Source: Nannobrachium achirus (lineage: Eukaryota > Chordata > Actinopteri > Myctophiformes > Myctophidae). From it: a stretch of DNA of 64,000 nt. Below, piece after piece: positions 44,399-56,766 of the stretch. The position numbers and the translations under genes were made by a program. Position 1 is the stretch's first letter, and every line of letters starts with the position of its first letter. The stretch lies in NCBI GenBank assembly GCA_963921795.1, contig OY997659.1, positions 54,784,811-54,848,810 on the forward strand, written 5' to 3'. A model generated the notes under the pieces. That model saw nothing but the letters and a program-made list of their open reading frames with translations, searched no databases and was not told the origin of the DNA.

Positions 44399-45412
44399 CA
44401 ATACATGTTTATTGCTAATCGGACGGTCCAAATGGCAATAGAATCCATTTTAATACTCTGTTACATAACAAAGCATCTTCATGGCTTATTTTATAAGTTC
44501 TGAAGGTGCTACAGACACCCCAATTAAGCCACACAGTCATCTTTCACCGCTCTATCATAATATGCTGAGTTTGAGCCCAAGGGGCCTTTATTTGGGTGAA
44601 AAGTAAAGGTTTTAGTGAGCCGAAAAAGGCCAGGTGTTCATTTGGCAATATTTGCTTTTTTCATTTTGAAACTTCAAACGGCTCCCGCTCCAAAACCGTG
44701 ATAGATAACGATTAGCTCCGGATACATTTTATTATTTGATAGGCCTAGATAACGCACATGCAGTATGGTAGCTTTTGGTGGTCCAGGGGAGAAATAGGAG
44801 CAAAAGAGTATCGACCAATGTCCGTTTGGTAAGAGAAAATAATTTCTACCCCAAAAAAAGCATCTTCATGGCTTATATTATAAGTTCTGTGGGTGATACA
44901 GACACCCCAATTATGCCACACAGTCATCTTTCACCGCTATATCATAATATGCTGAGTTTTAGCCAGAGGGGCCTTTATTTGGGTGAAAAGTAAAGGTTAT
45001 AGTGAGCCAAAAAAGGCCAGGCGTTCATTTGGCAATATTAGCTTTTTTCATTTTGAAACTTCAAACGGCTCCCGCTCCAAAACCGTGATAGATAACGATT
45101 AGCTCCGGATATATTTTATTATTTGATAGGCCTAGATAACGCACATGCAGTATGGTTGCTTTTGGTGGTCCAGGGGAGAAATAGGAGCAAAAGAGTATGG
45201 ACCAATGTCCGTTTGGCAAGAGAAAATACCCCCCCCCAAAATCAAAGCGTTTTTTTGTCCGCCAATCGGCGATACGACCACCCCAGGCCCCCAGATTCTC
45301 AGCAGCGATAGTCCTCGTGCCCAACAATCATAATCTAGAAGCTGGTCTTTGTACATATTGTAGAAAAAAAGTGCTTCACTTCGGAGACTCCGAAAGCTCT
45401 TAGAGTCTACGC
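44399..45412. repeat. 387-bp tandem repeats, group 2, copy 2 (one unit fewer)
   Basis: A partial unit and two units with the marker at about 44766 and 45151; copy 1 has three. Confidence 0.88.
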
Positions 45413-45471
45413 CTCTGAGAACTTTTGGAGCAGAAGTTGACCTTTTGAGACAAACCTTTTTTCTACAGGTT

Positions 45472-45741
45472 CTGAGGTTGCGAAACTGACATATATTGAT
45501 CGGCAGTCGATACAGAGGCCCTCTGTGGTGGTTTCAAGTCTCTAGCTGCTCTGGGAGGCCCGCAAACGCGGCGCCCAGTTGGCAATAGAATGAAATAGAT
45601 TTTGACTGAACTCAAAATGCCATTCATTCTATTGCCAAATGGATGCCGCGTTTGCGGGGCCTCCCAGAGCAGCTAGAGACTTGAAACCACCACAGGGATG
45701 CTCTGCATCGAGTGCGGTCCGACATATATCAGAATCATAAC
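45472..45741. repeat. 270-bp imperfect palindrome, second, copy 2
   Basis: Counterpart of 34841-35110. Confidence 0.83.
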
Positions 45742-46299
45742 TTGGGCTCTCTGCCCAGGCAGAGCACTTCTTCTCCTGGGAGAGAGCTTCTCTGGGGGCC
45801 CTGGAAGTCACCCAGAACCAGGCTGAGTGCCTGGAGCTCTCTGCCCAGGCAGAGCACTTCTTCTCCTGGGGGGGGGGCTTCTCTGCAGCCCCTGGAAGTC
45901 ACCCAGAACTAGGCTGAAGAAGGCCAGTACATCTAATCGGACGTGATCACATGACCTCAGCCCCATGCATATTGTCATTTGGACTGGACGTGACCAATTG
46001 GCAAGAGACCAATGTTCAGACGGCACCTTTAACATGTATGTCCCCTGGTGGCGGACTAATCTAGTGCCAATTGTACTGTTTTTCTTGCCGATAGGACACG
46101 TCCAATTGATAGGATTTTCCCAATTGGAAGTGTCCAAAAGGAAGGATCCTGTCAATTGTACGGGCCGATCGGCAATATGCTATGGATAATTGGACGAAAT
46201 CTTTTCCCTAAGCTTCTATGCAACTTTGTGCGGTCCGGTTGGCACTAAAATGTCCAATTGGAACTACGCTCGCGGTTACCAATTGGACGATAGGGAATA

Positions 46300-48648
46300 T
46301 CCTGTTGTAGGATTCATTTATCATTTTTGCATTGAACCATAAATCATGTTTTGCCTTCTCCTCCAGGGGCAATACTGGCAACAGAGCCTTCTGAGCATTT
46401 CTTGCTTCCTTGATTAAGTTTAAATACTTCATAAACACATATTGATTCAGTTTAAATACTTCATAAACACACATTAAGTTTAAATACTTCATAAACACAC
46501 ATTAAGTTTGAATACTTCTTAAAACTTACATTGATTAAGTTTAAATACTCCATAAACACACATTAAGTTTAAATACTTCATAAACACACATTGCACCTCA
46601 TGTTGGGATCCAGTTTGCATCCACTCCCAAATGCTTTAGGTGTCAATATGCTTTTTTTTTTTCATGACTGGTGTCTCCGTTTCGACAACACTTTGAGTGT
46701 TTCGGACTACTTTTCAGCCTCTGGGGGCTGTGAACCCTTTACAACAGCCAGTGTGCATTGCGACACCATCAGTAGGCCTATGCGTTTCAGCCCCAGTGGC
46801 GGGTAGTTCAACCATTACGCATATTTCATTTTCATCCTGAACACCTTTATCAGACACCATAATAAATAGCAATGGAAAATACCAACTGTTTAAATATAAA
46901 ACAGTGCCTTCAGTGAAATCAGAACAATGTGCAAAACCCAAACTTAAATCACAGTTAAAACCTCAAAACCTTCAGAACAGAGTCAGACCCACAAACGGGT
47001 TAAAACCATGGATTGTAGTGGTTGCAGTGATGGTAGTTGCTGTAGTAATGGTTGTGGTGGTTGAGGGAGTGCTGCGTGCAAGTTTGAGTTAAATGTTGCT
47101 GTGGTTGTAGAGATTGCTGTGTGGAAGGTTGAGTTAACTGTTGCTGTGGTTGTAGAGGTTGCTGCGTGGAAGGTTGAGTTAGCAGTTGCTGTGGTTGTAG
47201 AGGTTGCTGCGTGGAAGGTTGAGTTAGCAGTTGCTGTGGTTGTAGAGATTGCTGCGTGGAAGGTTGAGTTAACTTTTGCTGTGGTTGTAGAGATTGCTGC
47301 GTGGAAGGTTGAGTTAGCGGTTGCTGTGGTTGTAGAGATTGCTGCGTGGAAGGTTGAGTTAACTTTTGCTGTGGTTGTAGAGGTTGCTGCGTGGAAGGTT
47401 GAGTTAACTTTTGCTGTGGTTGTAGAGGTTGCTGCGTGGAAGGTTGAGATAATTGTTGCTGTGGTTGTAGAGATTGCTGTGTGGAAGGTTGAGTTAACTG
47501 TTGCTGTAGAGGTTGCTGTGTAAAAAGGTTGAGTTAGCAGTTGCTGTGGTTGTAACACACATTGATTCAGTTTAAATACTTCATAAACACACATTGATTA
47601 AGTTGAAATACTTCATAAACACCATGATTAAGTTTAAATACTTCATAAACAACAAACATTGATTCAGTTTAAATACTTCATAAACACACATTGATTAAGT
47701 TTAAATATGTCGTAAACACACATTGCACCTCATGTTTGGATCCAGTTTGCATCCACTCCCAAATGCTTTTTTGCAGGTTAGATGCCTTGTTCAATTTTGC
47801 CTTTCTCTCTTTTTGCAAAATTTCCAGTTTATCCAGTAGGGCTTTAGGTGTCAATATGCTTTTCGTCTCCGTTTCGTGTCTCCGTTTCGACAGCACTTTG
47901 AGTGGTTTCGGACAGTTTTTCAGCCTCTGGGGGCTGTGAACCCTTTACAACAGCCAGCGTGCATTGTGTCACCATCAGTAGGCCTATGCCTTCAGTGAAA
48001 TCAGAACAATGTGCTAAACCCAAACTTAAATCAGTTAAAACCTCAAAACCTTCAGAACAGTGTCAGACCCACGAACGGGTTACAACCATAACATTGTCAC
48101 AGTGAACCATGAACCCTCAAACGGGTTACAACCATAAAACTGAAACCATGAACCACCAATGCATTGGACTTGTAGCCGGTTGTAGATTTGCTGTGGTTGT
48201 AGAGATTGCTGCGTGGAAGGTCGAGTTAACTGTTGCTGTGGTTGTAGAGGTTGCTGCGTGGAAGGTTGAGTTAACTGTTGCTGTGGTTGTATAGATTGCT
48301 GTGTGGAAGGTTGAGTTAACTGTTGCTGTGGTTGTAGAGATTGCTGCGTGGAAGGTTGAGTTAACTGTTGCTGTGGTTGTAGAGATTGCTGCGTGGAAGG
48401 TTGAGTTAACTGTTGCTGTGGTTGTAGAGACTGCTGTGTGGAAGGTCGAGTTAGCGGTTGCTGTGGTAGTGGAGGTTGCTGCATGGTAGGTTGGAACTCT
48501 TTGGCTTGAGGATTGAGTGTGACTGCGGGTTCCTTTAACATGTTTCCTTTCCCGTTGTAGGATTCATTTATCATTTTTGCATTGAACCATAAATCATGTT
48601 TTGCCTTCTCCTTCGGGGCAATACTGGCAACAGAGCCTTCTGAGCATC
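46300..48648 (-). repeat. Gag-derived array units right of element copy 2
   Basis: Counterpart of 35639-37857, with the first Gln/Pro array longer (about 47090-47555). Leader landmarks at about 46908 and 47990, Gln/Pro arrays also at 48185-48480. Confidence 0.85.
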
Positions 48649-49333
48649 TCTTGCTTCCTTGATTAAGTTTAAATACTTCATAAACACACATTGATTCAGT
48701 TTAAATACTTCATAAACACACATTGATTCAGTTTAAATACTTCATAAACACACATTGATTACGTTTAAATACTTCATAAACACACAATGATTAAGTTTGA
48801 ATACTTCATAAACACACATTGTTTAAGTTTGAATACTTAGGCCTATGCCTTCAGTGAAATCAGAACAATGTGCTAAACCCAAACTTAAATCAGTTAAAAC
48901 CTCAAAACCTTCAGAACAGAGTCAAACCCTTGAACGGGTTGCAACCATAACATTGTAACAGTGAACCATGAACCCTCGAACGGGTTACAACCATAAAACT
49001 GAAACCATGAACCACCAATGCATTGGACTTGTACCCGGTTGTAGACTTGCTGTGGTTGTAGAGATTGCTGTGTGGAAGGTTGAGTTAACTGTTGCTGTGG
49101 TTGTAGAGATTGCTGTGTGGAAGGTTGAGTTAACGGTTGCCGTGGTTGTATAGATTGCTGCGTGGAAGGTTGAGTTAACTGTTGCTGTGGTTGTAGAGAT
49201 TGCTGTGTGGAAGGTTGAGTTAACTGTTGCTGTGGTTGTAGAGTTTGCTGTGTAAAAAGGTTGAGTTAGCAGTTGCTGTGGTTGTAACACACATTGATTC
49301 AGTTTAAATACTTCATAAACACACATTGATTAA

Positions 49334-49985
49334 CTTTTTCTCTGCCATTTTAAATATAGCTGTAGTAAGCAGCTGCCAAATTGTCCTTACCTTTTAACGT
49401 GGGCACGCGCACGCATCGTGCACAATCTGTGCGCGACTCATCTAGTAGACGTGTAGACTCGGTGACAAGCTTTCGAATACAAAAAACCCCATTGGAAAAG
49501 ACATATCCGTTGCCACGCTGTATCTCTGCTTATCAGCCAGTGTTTACATGAAAAAGCATTGAAAACAGCCAACTGTGCGCTATGGTAACACGTGGACACG
49601 TTCGCGCACAAAACGCACGATATGTGCGGGGATCATAATCCAGGAGTGTAGAGACTGGATCAAAGTTTCCAAACGCAAAAATCCGTTTGAAAAACGAGCG
49701 TTCCATCGCCCAGTAGCTTCCACTTCTGTTACACAGTAAACCAATGGAGGCGGGACTATGGCCCAGGCTCAGACTGGATACGGAAAGCTGGATCCGGTCC
49801 AGACCGGAAATGACCGGATACAGTTAGGGGGGCGGGCCTAAAGAGCCAGAATCAGCGAGAATCTGCGCTAATACTTTTAATCCTTTCATAATGATTAAAG
49901 CTAATTAAACTATGCGGGCTCTACGGGCATGGCAGCGCGGTACAGCGGGAAATCTACGGGCTCTACGGGGATCGCGAGGTATGAG
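49334..49985. mobile_element. TTAA-flanked element inserted in the array
   Basis: 652 bp between TTAA at 49330-49333 and 49986-49989. The left end is CTTTTTCTCTGCCATTTTAA and the right end GGGGATCGCGAGGTATGAG. The left end shares GCCATTTTAA with the element at 4447, and the right ends follow a similar CGGGCTCTACGGG/CGGGACTATCGGG pattern, so the two are probably one family. No transposase. Confidence 0.7.
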
Positions 49986-51696
49986 TTAAGTTGAAATACT
50001 TCATAAACACCATGATTAAGTTTAAATACTTCATAAACAACAAACATTGATTCAGTTTAAATACTTCATAAACACACATTGATTAAGTTTAAATATGTCA
50101 TAAACACACATTGCACCTCATGTTTGGATCCAGTTTGCATCCACTCCCAAATGCTTTTTTGCAGGTTAGATGCCTTGTTCAATTTTGCCTTTCTCTCTTT
50201 TTGCAAAATTTCCAGTTTATCCAGTAGGGCTTTAGGTGTCAATATGCTTTTCGTCTCCGTTTCGTGTCTCCGTTTCGACAGCACTTTGAGTGGTTTCGGA
50301 CAGTTTTTCAGCCTCTGGGGGCTGTGAACCCTTTACAACAGCCAGCGTGCATTGTGTCACCATCAGTAGGCCTATGCCTTCAGTGAAATCAGAACAATGT
50401 GCTAAACCCAAACTTAAATCAGTTAAAACCTCAAAACCTTCAGAACAGAGTCAGACCCACGAACGGGTTACAACCATAACATTGTAACAGTGAACCATGA
50501 ACCCTCGAACGGGTTACAACCATAAAACTGAAACCATGAACCACCAATGCATTGGACTTGTACCCGGTTGTAGATTTGCTGTGGTTGTAGAGATTGCTGC
50601 GTGGAAGGTCGAGTTAACTGTTGCTGTGGTTGTAGAGGTTGCTGCGTGGAAGGTTGAGTTAACTGTTGCTGTGGTTGTATAGATTGCTGTGTGGAAGGTT
50701 GAGTTAACTGTTGCTGTGGTTGTAGAGACTGCTGTGTGGAAGGTCGAGTTAGCGGTTGCTGTGGTAGTGGAGGTTGCTGCATGGTAGGTTGGAACTCTTT
50801 GGCTTGAGGATTGAGTGTGACTGCGGGTTCCTTTAACATGTTTCCTTTCCCGTTGTAGGATTCATTTATAATTTTTGCATTGAACCATAAATCATGTTTT
50901 GCCTTCTCCTTCGGGGGCAATACTGGCAACAGAGCCTTCTGAGCATCTCTTGCTTCCTTGATTAAGTTTAAATACTTCATAAACACACATTGATTCAGTT
51001 TAAATACTTCATAAACACACATTGATTAAGTTTAAATACTTCATAAACACACAATGATTAAGTTTGAATACTTCATAAACACACATTGTTTAAGTTTGAA
51101 TACTTCATAAACACACATTGATTAAGTTTAAATACTTCATAAACACACATTGATTAAGTTTGAATACTTCATAAACACACATTGATTAAGTTTAAATACT
51201 TAGGCCTATGCCTTCAGTGAAATCAGAACAATGTGCTAAACCCAAACTTAAATCAGTTAAAACCTCAAAACCTTCAGAACAGAGTCAGACCCTCGAACGG
51301 GTTGCAACCATAACATTGTAACAGTGAACCATGAACCCTCGAACGGGTTACAACCATAAAACTGAAACCATGAACCACCAATGCATTGTACTTGTACCCG
51401 GTTGTAGACTTGCTGTGGTTGTAGAGATTGCTGTGTGGAAGGTTGAGTTAACTGTTGCTGTGGTTGTAGAGATTGCTGTGTGGAAGGTTGAGTTAACGGT
51501 TGCCATGGTTGTAGAGATTGCTGCGTGGAAGGTTGAGTTAACTGTTGCTGTGGTTGTAGAGATTGCTGTGTGGAAGGTTGAGTTAACTGTTGCTGTGGTT
51601 GTAGAGTTTGCTGTGTAAAAAGGTTGAGTTAGCAGTTGCTGTGGTTGTAACACACATTGATTCAGTTTAAATACTTCATAAACACACATTGATTAA

Positions 51697-52163
51697 CTCT
51701 CCTACTGCCAGATTATTTATTTATTTATTGGGTCTTGTGCCATCAAAAAGCGGCTTACCTTTGCGACGTTATAGTAGATAGACAGACATTTTTTTTTTAT
51801 TTTTTTTTTTATTGTGCAATAGTGCACTTTGGTCTGCCAGGCAGCAGAGGGCGGCGTCATGCGAGAATGAATGCGAGAATGAATGTGAATTTGCCTGTTA
51901 TGTGTTGAAGAAGAAGAAGACCAGTCACTGGCCACAGAGCCTTACAGCCAGAGGGAATCAACAAGGAAGTGAATTGTTCTCCGTTGATCTAACGCATAAT
52001 GGATTTTTTACACCATCACCGCGGAAAATGTGTTTACAGTACACGGGCGCGCGACCCCTCATCAGCTTACAGTCATCAGACGAACAAACCGAACGAGCGC
52101 CGTATTGGCATCGAGGTTCTGTAAAAAATGGGGCGAACGTTAACGTTCAAAGCGTGGGGAGAG
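51697..52163. mobile_element. Second TTAA-flanked element at the equivalent site
   Basis: 467 bp between TTAA at 51693-51696 and 52164-52167. Ends CTCTCCTACTGCC and GCGTGGGGAGAG, a short inverted repeat (CTCTCC). The internal sequence differs from the 49334 element. An open frame on the plus strand (51812-52228) runs out of the element and is not supported as a gene. Confidence 0.7.
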
Positions 52164-52225
52164 TTAAGTTGAAATACTTCATAAACACCATGATTAAGTT
52201 TAAATACTTCATAAACAACAAACAT

Positions 52226-55200
52226 TGATTCAGTTTAAATACTTCATAAACACACATTGATTAAGTTTAAATATGTCATAAACACACATTGCACCTCATG
52301 TTTGGATCCAGTTTGCATCCACTCCCAAATGCTTTTTTGCAGGTTAGATGCCTTGTTCAATTTTGCCTTTCTCTCTTTTTGCAAAATTTCCAGTTTATCC
52401 AGTAGGGCTTCAGGTGTCAACATGCTTTTTCGTCTCCGTTTCGACAGCACTTTGAGTGGTTTCGGACAGTTTTTCAGCCTCTGTGGGCTGTGAACCCTTT
52501 ACAACAGCCAGCGTGCATTGTGTCACCATCAGTAGGCCTATGCCTTCAGTGAAATCAGAACAATGTGCTAAACCCAAACTTAAATCAGTTAAAACCTCAA
52601 AACCTTCAGAACAGAGTCAGACCCACGAACGGGTTACAACCATAACATTGTAACAGTGAACCATGAACCCTCGAACGGGTTACAACCATAAAACTGAAAC
52701 CATGAACCACCAATGCATTGGACTTGTACCCGGTTGTAGATGTGCTGTGGTTGTATAGATTGCTGTGTGGAAGGTTGAGTTAACTGTTGCTGTGGTTGTA
52801 GAGATTGCTGCGTGGAAGGTTGAGTTAACTGTTGCTGTGGTTGTAGAGATTGCTGCGTGGAAGGTTGAGTTAACTGTTGCTGTGGTTGTAGAGATTGCTG
52901 CGTGGAAGGTTGAGTTAACTGTTGCTGTGGTTGTAGAGACTGCTGTGTGGAAGGTCGAGTTAGCGGTTGCTGTGGTAGTGGAGGTTGCTGCATGGTAGGT
53001 TGGAACTCTTTGGCTTGAGGATTGAGTATGACTGCGGGTTCCTTTAACATGTTTCCTTTCCCGTTGTAGGATTCATTTATCATTTTTGCATTGAACCTAT
53101 CATGTTTTGCCTTCTCCTTCGGGGGCAATACTGGCAACAGAGCCTTCTGAGCATCTCTTGCTTCCTTGATTAAGTTTAAATACTTCATAAACACACATTG
53201 ATTCAGTTTAAATACTTCATAAACACACATTGATTCAGTTTAAATACTTCATAAACACACATTGATTAAGTTTAAATACTTCATAAACACACAATGATTA
53301 AGTTTGAATACTTCATAAACACACATTGTTTAAGTTTGAATACTTCATAAACACACATTGATTAAGTTTAAATACTTCATAAACACACATTGATTAAGTT
53401 TGAATACTTCATAAACACACATTGATTAAGTTTAAATACTTAGGCCTATGCCTTCAGTGAAATCAGAACAATGTGCTAAACCCAAACTTAAATCAGTTAA
53501 AACCTCAAAACCTTCAGAACAGAGTCAGACCCTCGAACGGGTTGCAACCATAACATTGTAACAGTGAACCATGAACCCTCGAACGGGTTACAACCATAAA
53601 ACTGAAACCATGAACCACCAATGCATTGTACTTGTACCCGGTTGTAGACTTGCTGTGGTTGTAGAGATTGCTGTGTGGAAGGTTGAGTTAACTGTTGCTG
53701 TGGTTGTAGAGATTGCTGTGTGGAAGGTTGAGTTAACGGTTGCCGTGGTTGTAGAGATTGCTGCGTGGAAGGTTGAGTTAACTGTTGCTGTGGCTGTAGA
53801 GATTGCTGTGTGGAAGGTTGAGTTAACTGTTGCTGTGGTTGTAGAGTTTGCTGTGTAAAAAGTTTGATATAGCAGTTAATGTGGTTGTAACACACATTGA
53901 TTCAGTTTAAATACTTCATAAACACACATTGATTAAGTTGAAATACTTCATAAACACCATGATTAAGTTTAAATACTTCATAAACAACAAACATTGATTC
54001 AGTTTAAATACTTCATAAACACACATTGATTAAGTTTAAATATGTCATAAACACACATTGCACCTCATGTTTGGATCCAGTTTGCATCCACTCCCAAATG
54101 CTTTTTTGCAGGTTAGATGCCTTGTTCAATTTTGCCTTTCTCTCTTTTTGCAAAATTTCCAGTTTATCCAGTAGGGCTTTAGGTGTCAATATGCTTTTCG
54201 TCTCCGTTTCGTGTCTCCGTTTCGACAGCACTTTGAGTGGTTTCGGACAGTTTTTCAGCCTCTGGGGGTTGTGAACCCTTTACAACAGCCAGCGTGCATT
54301 GTGTCACCATCAGTAGGCCTATGCCTTCAGTGAAATCAGAACAATGTGCTAAACCCAAACTTAAATCAGTTAAAACCTCAAAACCTTCAGAACAGAGTCA
54401 GACCCACGAACGGGTTACAACCATAACATTGTAACAGTGAACCATGAACCCTCGAACGGGTTACAACCATAAAACTGAAACCATGAACCACCAATGCATT
54501 GGACTTGTACCCGGTTGTAGATTTGCTGTGGTTGTAGAGATTGCTGCGTGGAAGGTCGAGTTAACTGTTGCTGTGGTTGTAGAGGTTGCTGCGTGGAAGG
54601 TTGAGTTAACTGTTGCTGTGGTTGTATAGATTGCTGTGTGGAAGGTTGAGTTAACTGTTGCTGTGGTTGTAGAGACTGCTGTGTGGAAGGTCGAGTTAGC
54701 GGTTGCTGTGGTAGTGGAGGTTGCTGCATGGTAGGTTGGAACTCTTTGGCTTGAGGATTGAGTGTGACTGCGGGTTCCTTTAACATGTTTCCTTTCCCGT
54801 TGTAGGATTCATTTATAATTTTTGCATTGAACCATAAATCATGTTTTGCCTTCTCCTTCGGGGGCAATACTGGCAACAGAGCCTTCTGAGCATCTCTTGC
54901 TTCCTTGATTAAGTTTAAATACTTCATAAACACACATTGATTCAGTTTAAATACTTCATAAACACACATTGATTAAGTTTAAATACTTCATAAACACACA
55001 ATGATTAAGTTTGAATACTTCATAAACACACATTGTTTAAGTTTGAATACTTCATAAACACACATTGATTAAGTTTAAATACTTCATAAACACACATTGA
55101 TTAAGTTTGAATACTTCATAAACACACATTGATTAAGTTTAAATACTTAGGCTATGCCTTCAGTGAAATCAGAACAATGTGCTAAACCCAAACTTAAATC

Positions 55201-56766
55201 AGTTAAAACCTCAAAACCTTCAGAACAGAGTCAGACCCTCGAACGGGTTGTAACCATAACATTGTAACAGTGAACCATGAACCCTCGAACGGGTTACAAC
55301 CATAAAACTGAAACCATGAACCACCAATGCATTGGACTTGTACCCGGTTGTAGACTTGCTGTGGTTGTAGAGATTGCTGTGTGGAAGGTTGAATTAACTG
55401 TTGCTGTGGTTGTAGAGATTGCTGTGTGGAAGGTTGAGTTAACGGTTGCCGTGGTTGTAGAGATTGCTGCGTGGAAGGTTGAGTTAACTGTTGCTGTGGT
55501 TGTAGAGATTGCTGTGTGGAAGGTTGAGTTAGCAGTTGCTGTGGTTGTAACACACATTGATTCAGTTTAAATACTTCATAAACACACATTGATTAAGTTG
55601 AAATACTTCATAAACACCATGATTAAGTTTAAATACTTCATAAACAACAAACATTGATTCAGTTTAAATACTTCATAAACACACATTGATTAAGTTTAAA
55701 TATGTCATAAACACACATTGCACCTCATGTTTGGATCCAGTTTGCATCCACTCCCAAATGCTTTTTTGCAGGTTAGATGCCTTGTTCAATTTTGCCTTTC
55801 TCTCTTCTTGCAAAATTTCCAGTTTATCCAGTAGGGCTTCAGGTGTCAACATGCTTTTTCGTCTCCGTTTCGACAGCACTTTGAGTGGTTTCGGACAGTT
55901 TTTCAGCCTCTGTGGGCTGTGAACCCTTTACAACAGCCAGCGTGCATTGTGTCACCATCAGTAGGCCTATGTAGTGTTCATTAATATGCATTGTCCCGTC
56001 TAAATAAACAAATAAATACAAATAAAATATGCCTTCAGTGAAATCAGAACAATGTGCTAAACCCAAACTTAAATCAGTTAAAACCTCAAAACCTTCAGAA
56101 CAGAGTCAGACCCACGAACGGGTTACAACCATAACATTGTAACAGTGAACCATGAACCCTCGAACGGGTTACAACCATAAAACTGAAACCATGAACCACC
56201 AATGCATTGGACTTGTAGCCGGTTGTAGATTTGCTGTGGTTGTAGAGATTGCTGCGTGGAAGGTCGAGTTAACTGTTGCTGTGGTTGTAGAGGTTGCTGC
56301 ATGGAAGGTTGAGTTAACTGTTGCTGTGGTTGTATAGATTGCTGTGTGGAAGGTTGAGTTAACTGTTGCTGTGGTTGTAGAGATTGCTGCGTGGAAGGTT
56401 GAGTTAACTGTTGCTGTGGTTGTAGAGATTGCTGCGTGGAAGGTTGAGTTAACTGTTGCTGTGGTTGTAGAGATTGCTGTGTGGAAGGTCGAGTTAGCGG
56501 TTGCTGTGGTAGTGGAGGTTGCTGCATGGTAGGTTGGAACTCTTTGGCTTGAGGATTAGTGTGACTGTGGGTTCCTTTAACAAGTTTCCTTTCCCGTTGT
56601 AGGATTCATTTATCATTTTTGCATTGAACCATAAATCATGTTTTGCCTTCTCCTTCGGGGGCAATACTGGCAACAGAGCCTTCTGAGCATCTCTTGCTTC
56701 CTTGATTAAGTTTAAATACTTCATAAACACACATTGATTCAGTTTAAATACTTCATAAACACACAT
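52226..56766 (-). repeat. 4541-bp tandem duplication, copy 1
   Basis: Every landmark recurs 4541 bp later: the LTPEALLDKLEIL segment (52244, 56785), Gln/Pro arrays (52735, 57276), leaders (52545, 53453, 54328, 55158, 56034). It contains about five array units with spacings of 830-1052 bp. A GTAGTGTTCATTAATATGC insertion with AAATAAACAAATAAATAC follows GGCCTATG near 55972-56027. Confidence 0.9.

Larger units (their letters stand above)
38719..46299. mobile_element. Unrecognised motif-rich insertion, copy 2 (7.6 kb)
   Basis: Same ends and content as 27636-35638. Differences: a longer C run (about 26) near 40245-40270; about 120 bp missing near 40087; one 51-bp repeat fewer in the acidic ORF; one 387-bp unit fewer; rearranged CAGGCAGAGCACTTC repeats near 45750-45870. 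The small gene is intact. Confidence 0.55.
37858..48648. repeat. 11-kb tandem duplication, copy 2
   Basis: Second copy of 26775-37857, including the complete 8-kb element and both flanking gag units. Because flanks and insert match together, this arose by segmental duplication, not by a second transposition. Confidence 0.9.
48649..52225 (-). repeat. Gag-derived array, alternating long and short units
   Basis: Leader landmarks at about 48850, 50377 and 51213. Two unit types alternate. In one, the 32-bp repeats are followed by the gag N-terminal segment before the leader (at 50377). In the other, the 32-bp repeats join directly to TTAGGCCTATGCC and the N-terminal segment is missing (48850, 51213). 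Gln/Pro arrays lie at about 49045-49290, 50570-50775 and 51410-51640. Two TTAA elements interrupt it. Confidence 0.85.

Noticed and set aside
51812-52228. 138-codon plus-strand frame across the TTAA element
   Set aside because: It crosses the element boundary into 32-bp repeats, so it cannot be an ancestral gene.
53160-53440. CRISPR array, because of regular 32-bp repeats
   Set aside because: Units are directly abutting with no unique spacers, derive from gag codons, and the DNA is eukaryotic.
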